A model generated the notes under the pieces. It was not told the DNA's origin. It saw only the letters and a program-made list of their open reading frames with translations, and made no database searches. Position numbers and translations under genes: made by a program. DNA of 8,483 nucleotides, taken from an uncultured Collinsella sp. (GTDB lineage Bacteria; Actinomycetota; Coriobacteriia; Coriobacteriales; Coriobacteriaceae). The stretch lies in the NCBI GenBank assembly GCA_900551555.1, contig URWC01000074.1, positions 1 through 8,483 on the forward strand, written 5' to 3'. Each line of letters starts with the position of its first letter. The first letter of the stretch is position 1. Below are positions 5,791 through 8,483 of this stretch, piece by piece.

Positions 5791-6906
5791 TTACATTCCG
5801 TAACACTCGGCCGCTTTGGCCTTAAGCGCATTGACTGACTCTTCGTAGCCCTCTGCCTTGACCTCCATTTGCTTGGAGACGGCATCGAGATACGGGTGCA
5901 CGTCCCATGACTTCAGACGCTCGGCAATCATTGCCGCAATCGTCTGGAAGAACACAAGATTGGGAATTGCGCTGAGCAGCGGAGCCACCTGAGGCACCGC
6001 AACCTCATGAGCCCTACCCTTGGGATGGGCCGTGAGCAGCACCGTTTTTGTCGTAACGTTCGATAGCGCATCGGCGATATTCGCAAGACGCTCCGACCCC
6101 TGCGGATCGTCGACAATAAACACCAGATAGCCCGGAACAATCTGCATCTCGGGACCGTGGACGAACTCCTCGCCTTCGTGATGCATGGCAGGAATCTTGA
6201 TGGTCTCGCTCAGCTTGAGGGCCGCCTCCTCGGCAACACCGTAGTTGGGGCCGTTGCCGACGACCATGGCGGGCATGTGCTCAGAAAGCTCGAGCATGCG
6301 GTCTTGGACATATGCCTCGGCGGTCTTGCACATCACGGCATTGGCATGGATAGCCTCGCGCAGGTCGTCAAGACGCTGGGCAATGCCCTTGGCGTCAATC
6401 GTTCCGCGCGCCTGACCGCCGAAAATACCAAAGAGCACCAGGTACTCAACGAGAACCTCGACGCCCAGAGTCACAAAATCCACCGACTCGACGCCCACAC
6501 CGTAGTCAAGAACGATGTCAGTGTGCTCCTTGATGGGCGCCTCGACGTTCGCCGTGAGCGCAACTGCAGCCATATCGTGTGCGCGCATGTAATCGAGCGC
6601 CGCAATCGTATTGGTCGAATAGCCACTCTGCGAGACGGCGATGTTGAGCGCATGCTGCGGATAGGTGTGTTCAAAATCGACGAAGGCCTCGGGCGTCACA
6701 ACGGACACCTGCATCTGCAGCGCATCTTGCAGGTAATCGCGGGCGCAATCGGCGGCATGACGCGACGAACCCGAAGCAACGATGCGCAGCGCGTCAAAAG
6801 AACCGGACTGGAAAATATCAACGAGCTGCGCCACCAGCTCAGACGAACGCTCGAGGTTCTCCCCCATACGCACATGGGCAAGCTGAACGTAATCGAGCAT
6901 CTTCAT
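5791..6906 (-). CDS. GlmS-like SIS-domain deglycase (possibly GfrE type, glucoselysine-6-phosphate)
   Basis: The 371-residue cytoplasmic protein resembles the isomerase half of GlmS without its glutaminase domain. SIS motifs are ASGSSRHAADCARDYL (44-59) and VSQSGYSTNTIAAL (91-104). A second SIS domain contains EEAALKLSETIKIPAMHHEGEEFVHGP (226-252). Glu234 and His250 are 16 residues apart and line up with GlmS catalytic Glu488 and His504 (E. coli numbering, from memory). Beside a FrlB-like gene and a Man-type PTS, this best fits GfrE of Salmonella, which cleaves glucoselysine-6-phosphate, but an AgaS-like or other aminosugar role cannot be excluded. ATG 6906 is preceded by GAGG seven bases upstream; a TTG at 6945 would lie inside the operator-like region. 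It is the first catabolic gene of the cluster and has ordinary codon use. Confidence 0.75.
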   Translation of the reverse strand: MKMLDYVQLAHVRMGENLERSSELVAQLVDIFQSGSFDALRIVASGSSRHAADCARDYLQDALQMQVSVVTPEAFVDFEHTYPQHALNIAVSQSGYSTNTIAALDYMRAHDMAAVALTANVEAPIKEHTDIVLDYGVGVESVDFVTLGVEVLVEYLVLFGIFGGQARGTIDAKGIAQRLDDLREAIHANAVMCKTAEAYVQDRMLELSEHMPAMVVGNGPNYGVAEEAALKLSETIKIPAMHHEGEEFVHGPEMQIVPGYLVFIVDDPQGSERLANIADALSNVTTKTVLLTAHPKGRAHEVAVPQVAPLLSAIPNLVFFQTIAAMIAERLKSWDVHPYLDAVSKQMEVKAEGYEESVNALKAKAAECYGM

Positions 6907-6928
6907 CGTCTCACCTCGCAACAAATCA

Positions 6929-6945
6929 TTAGTATTTGATACCAA
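6929..6945. promoter_or_regulatory. Operator-like 17-bp imperfect palindrome
   Basis: The core reads GTAT-3 nt-ATAC. The seven-base arms 6929-6935 and 6939-6945 match at six positions. It lies 22 bp upstream of the first deglycase's start codon. The nine bases of 6935-6943 recur exactly at 6968-6976 in the same orientation. The symmetry and position suit a dimeric GntR-type repressor encoded just upstream. Confidence 0.45.
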
Positions 6946-6967
6946 TCACGATTACAGGTTACGGCTT

Positions 6968-6976
6968 TTTGATACC
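6968..6976. promoter_or_regulatory. Second copy of the GGTATCAAA half-site
   Basis: GGTATCAAA (minus strand) is an exact copy of the nine bases at 6935-6943, 33 bp away, or close to three helical turns. The left arm of the palindrome is not conserved here, so this would be a half-site or weak second operator. Confidence 0.35.
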
Positions 6977-7033
6977 TCTTTGTCGATTAATTTATTCCCT
7001 TCGGCGAACGGTCGATTTTGAGCCCTGTAAGGT

Positions 7034-7043
7034 TGTATATACA
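7034..7043. promoter_or_regulatory. Perfect palindrome TGTATATACA, probable GntR/HutC operator
   Basis: A 10-bp perfect palindrome lies in the gap between the regulator genes and the catabolic genes. HutC-subfamily regulators commonly bind short sites with GT..TA..AC symmetry, which this matches. It overlaps the candidate -10 element, a typical repressor position. AT-rich palindromes also arise by chance. Confidence 0.45.
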
Positions 7044-7061
7044 GCTGACCCAACGAATCAA
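7034..7061 (-). promoter_or_regulatory. Candidate promoter of the deglycase-PTS operon
   Basis: A -35-like TTGATT (7061-7056) is followed after 16 bp by a -10-like TATACA (7039-7034). Each hexamer matches only four of six consensus bases, so support is moderate. The -10 is part of a perfect palindrome, which would let a repressor block it. An alternative -10-like TGTAAT at 6956-6951 has no good -35. Transcription from this candidate would leave a leader of about 120 nt before the first deglycase gene. Confidence 0.35.
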
Positions 7062-7074
7062 AATTCCGTCAGCT
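7043..7074. repeat. Inverted repeat with 7-bp arms in the regulatory gap
   Basis: AGCTGAC at 7043-7049 is the exact inverted complement of 7068-7074, separated by 18 bp. The spacer contains a smaller GAAT/ATTC inverted repeat around TTTG. It abuts the TGTATATACA palindrome. There is no useful U-tract on the minus strand, so it is more likely a protein-binding or RNA-structure element than a terminator. It could also be a weak end signal for the regulator transcript. Confidence 0.35.
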
Positions 7075-7101
7075 TTTCAGCCCGTTATGCAAAAAAACCA
7101 G

Positions 7102-7815
7102 CTAGTACGTATAGGTATATCCACCCGCATCACCGCGGTTAAACGACTTGACGTACTCGATCGCCTGGCCGCTCGCATCGAAGCTCACGCACTCAAGCGT
7201 CAAGGCAAAATCGCCCTGCTCCAGTCCAAGCAGGCCGGCATCTCGTGCGCCCAGCGCTTCGATATCGAGCTTTTCCTGTGCCATGACCGGCTTTCGGCCC
7301 AACATCTCATAGGTCTCGTACAAACTGAAGACCGACACGTCAATATCTTCGATTGTGGGAAACAGCAGGCACGGGATGAACGCCGTCTCAATCGATACGG
7401 GGTCGCCGTTGACGCAGTTCAAACGCCGAATCGAATACAGCAAATCGTCCTCGGCAATACCAAACAGGTTGGCATAATATGGGCCCGCATAACGCTTGGA
7501 ACGCGCGAGGATGCGGACGGACGGCTCGCCACCCGAAGCACGAACCGATTCGCGAAAGCCTCCTGTTCGCTCGTACGCAACGGGCACTTTCTGTGCCACA
7601 AACGCGCCTTTTCCCCGAACACGGCGAATCTGCCCGCGCCGAACCAGCTCATCGACAGCGCTTCGGATGGTCAAGCGTGTCGTACCAAATTCCTCGGCGA
7701 GGTCTTTTTCGGACGGAATCATGGAACCCGTGGGATATATACCGCGCTCGATACGCTCCTCGATGCGGCGTCGAATGCGCATATAGACCGGGGTGGCATC
7801 TACTGTTTCAGCCAT
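7102..7815 (-). CDS. GntR/HutC-family regulator with UTRA domain, second of the pair
   Basis: This 237-residue transcription factor has an N-terminal winged helix-turn-helix: PVYMRIRRRIEERI, then GSMIPSEKDLAEEFGTTRLTIRSAVDELVRRGQIRRVRGKGAFV, covering 9-73. A C-terminal UTRA ligand domain follows (about 85-230; 'SIRRLNCVNGDPVSIETAFIP' at 128-148 is typical). UTRA proteins usually bind sugar-phosphate or related effectors and release DNA when loaded. Its 3' end lies 195 bp before the first deglycase gene, so it probably represses that operon, much as FrlR serves the frl genes. ATG 7815 lies inside the 3' end of the upstream GntR gene (16-bp overlap) with AGGTG just upstream, implying translational coupling. 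The C-terminus is Tyr-rich (GGYTYTY). A run of seven T follows the stop, without a convincing stem. Confidence 0.9.
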   Translation of the reverse strand: MAETVDATPVYMRIRRRIEERIERGIYPTGSMIPSEKDLAEEFGTTRLTIRSAVDELVRRGQIRRVRGKGAFVAQKVPVAYERTGGFRESVRASGGEPSVRILARSKRYAGPYYANLFGIAEDDLLYSIRRLNCVNGDPVSIETAFIPCLLFPTIEDIDVSVFSLYETYEMLGRKPVMAQEKLDIEALGARDAGLLGLEQGDFALTLECVSFDASGQAIEYVKSFNRGDAGGYTYTY

Positions 7816-8483
7816 TGTTCACCTGCCACGCTCCTCATGCCGTTCTCTTCGCCGTTATCGGCAAAGCGGAACTTTGTGGGCAAAATCACCGATTTGCAAT
7901 GCTCCACAAAACGCATGTCCTTATCCAATTCGATCGTGCTCTCATAGAACACCGGCGTTCCCTCTTCTTGCTGGAGCAGCTCGGCCTCTTCGGCGTTCAA
8001 ACGCGAGATGGAGATATGCTCACGTCCATGCTCAACACGCACGCCACCTTCTTTGAGCAAGACATCGTAAAGGCTCTCGCACTCAAAATCGTGCTCGATA
8101 AGCGATGGGCACAGGGACAGGTTAACGTGAGCCGTCTCGATTGACGCCGGCTCGCCCTCAATAAGTCGAACGCGCTGCATGCGAAGCAAAGGAGCGCCTA
8201 CAGACACCCCAAGCTTGTCGGCAAGTGCCTCATCCGCCTCGATGGTCCCGGTGGAAACCAGACGAGAAGAGGGGTGCAGGCCGGCAGTCCGCACAGCATC
8301 GGAGAAGTTATACGTTTCCTGGAAGATGTTCAGCGGCTTGGGAGGACACACATACGTACCCGATCCGCGTCGGCTCTCGAGCGTTCCACACGAGATGAGC
8401 CGCGTGATACCGGCGCGCAACGCCGTGCGCGAAACGCCGATCTCTTCGCACAGCACGCGCTCGGCCGGCAGGCGATCGCCGCC
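7800..8483 (-). CDS. GntR/HutC-family regulator with UTRA domain, N-terminus beyond window
   Basis: The gene enters from the right edge, and 227 residues are visible. The reading begins inside the winged helix at GGDRLPAERVLCEEIGVSRTALRAGITRLISCGTLESRRGSGTYV, a classic GntR DNA-binding sequence; perhaps 25-30 residues are missing. An internal GTG at 8456 is not the true start, because the family motif continues upstream in frame. A UTRA domain follows (PLLRMQRVRLIEGEPASIETAHV). It ends at 7800, overlapping the next GntR gene by 16 bp. It is a diverged paralogue of that gene, not a recent duplicate: the two share motifs but differ at most positions. It may regulate the same operon, respond to a second effector, or also control a gene outside the window. 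Confidence 0.88.
   Translation of the reverse strand, partial: GGDRLPAERVLCEEIGVSRTALRAGITRLISCGTLESRRGSGTYVCPPKPLNIFQETYNFSDAVRTAGLHPSSRLVSTGTIEADEALADKLGVSVGAPLLRMQRVRLIEGEPASIETAHVNLSLCPSLIEHDFECESLYDVLLKEGGVRVEHGREHISISRLNAEEAELLQQEEGTPVFYESTIELDKDMRFVEHCKSVILPTKFRFADNGEENGMRSVAGEQWLKQ

Noticed and set aside
4654..5838. 394-residue open frame on the plus strand opposite the FrlB-like gene
   Set aside because: It is the antisense shadow of a gene with almost only G/C third positions, which removes stop codons. Its translation is low-complexity, rich in Val, Gly, Leu, Asp and His, with no family motif.
6157..6939. 260-residue plus-strand open frame opposite the GlmS-like gene
   Set aside because: It is an antisense shadow, low in hydrophobic-core patterns and without family motifs; the minus-strand frame carries clear SIS motifs.
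7091..7097. Run of seven T after the second regulator's stop, as a terminator
   Set aside because: No stem of useful length precedes it on the minus strand; I found only three-base pairings.
7732..7743. AT-rich GGTATATAT-like palindrome as an operator inside the regulator gene
   Set aside because: It encodes the conserved wing-helix segment Gly-Ile-Tyr-Pro and is explained by coding; position inside the gene gives no added support.
7018..7947. 309-residue plus-strand open frame opposite the second regulator
   Set aside because: It runs across the regulatory gap, is antisense to an obvious GntR/UTRA gene, and matches nothing I recognise.
1..8483. tRNA, CRISPR, insertion sequence, or phage signals
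   Set aside because: I saw no cloverleaf-like segments, regularly spaced repeats, transposase motifs, or terminal inverted repeats on either strand.

Overview
The window looks like a chromosomal segment of a gut actinobacterium close to Collinsella (Coriobacteriia). This is an inference from the moderately high GC content, the strong Shine-Dalgarno sites, and the gene content. As I recall it, Collinsella species carry inducible, PTS-linked loci for fructoselysine (Wolf et al., 2019). No rRNA or other phylogenetic marker is present to prove the genus. All ten genes lie on the minus strand, so the window reads right to left in the direction of transcription.

Layout in transcription order: a 5'-truncated GntR/HutC regulator (8483-7800) and a second GntR/HutC regulator (7815-7102) that overlaps it. 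A 195-bp regulatory gap (7101-6907) follows, with palindromes and direct repeats. Next come a GlmS-like SIS-domain deglycase (6906-5791) and a FrlB/FraB-type SIS deglycase (5730-4669). A good intrinsic terminator separates these from the four subunits of a mannose-family PTS permease: EIIA (4581-4165), EIIB (4147-3677), EIIC (3668-2877) and EIID (2887-2051). After a second terminator-like hairpin comes a FrlC-type TIM-barrel epimerase (1967-1131). After a third hairpin comes hisZ (961 to beyond the left edge), an unrelated histidine-biosynthesis gene.

How the genes fit together: the PTS would import and 6-phosphorylate a glycated amino acid such as fructoselysine or glucoselysine. The two SIS enzymes would cleave the sugar-phosphate from the amine, as the GfrE/GfrF pair does in Salmonella. 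The FrlC-like protein would convert the C3 epimer (psicoselysine type) to the usable form. The UTRA domains of the two GntR proteins would sense a pathway intermediate. There is no FrlD-type kinase in the window, which fits phosphorylation during PTS uptake. The exact substrates are inferred from family resemblance, not shown by the sequence.

Points worth attention are the terminator inside the operon, the very strong codon bias of the FrlB-like gene alone, an epimerase that would have to accept phosphorylated substrates, and the paired regulators. There is no tRNA, rRNA, CRISPR array, insertion sequence or prophage gene that I can see. The longest gene-free stretch is 195 bp.
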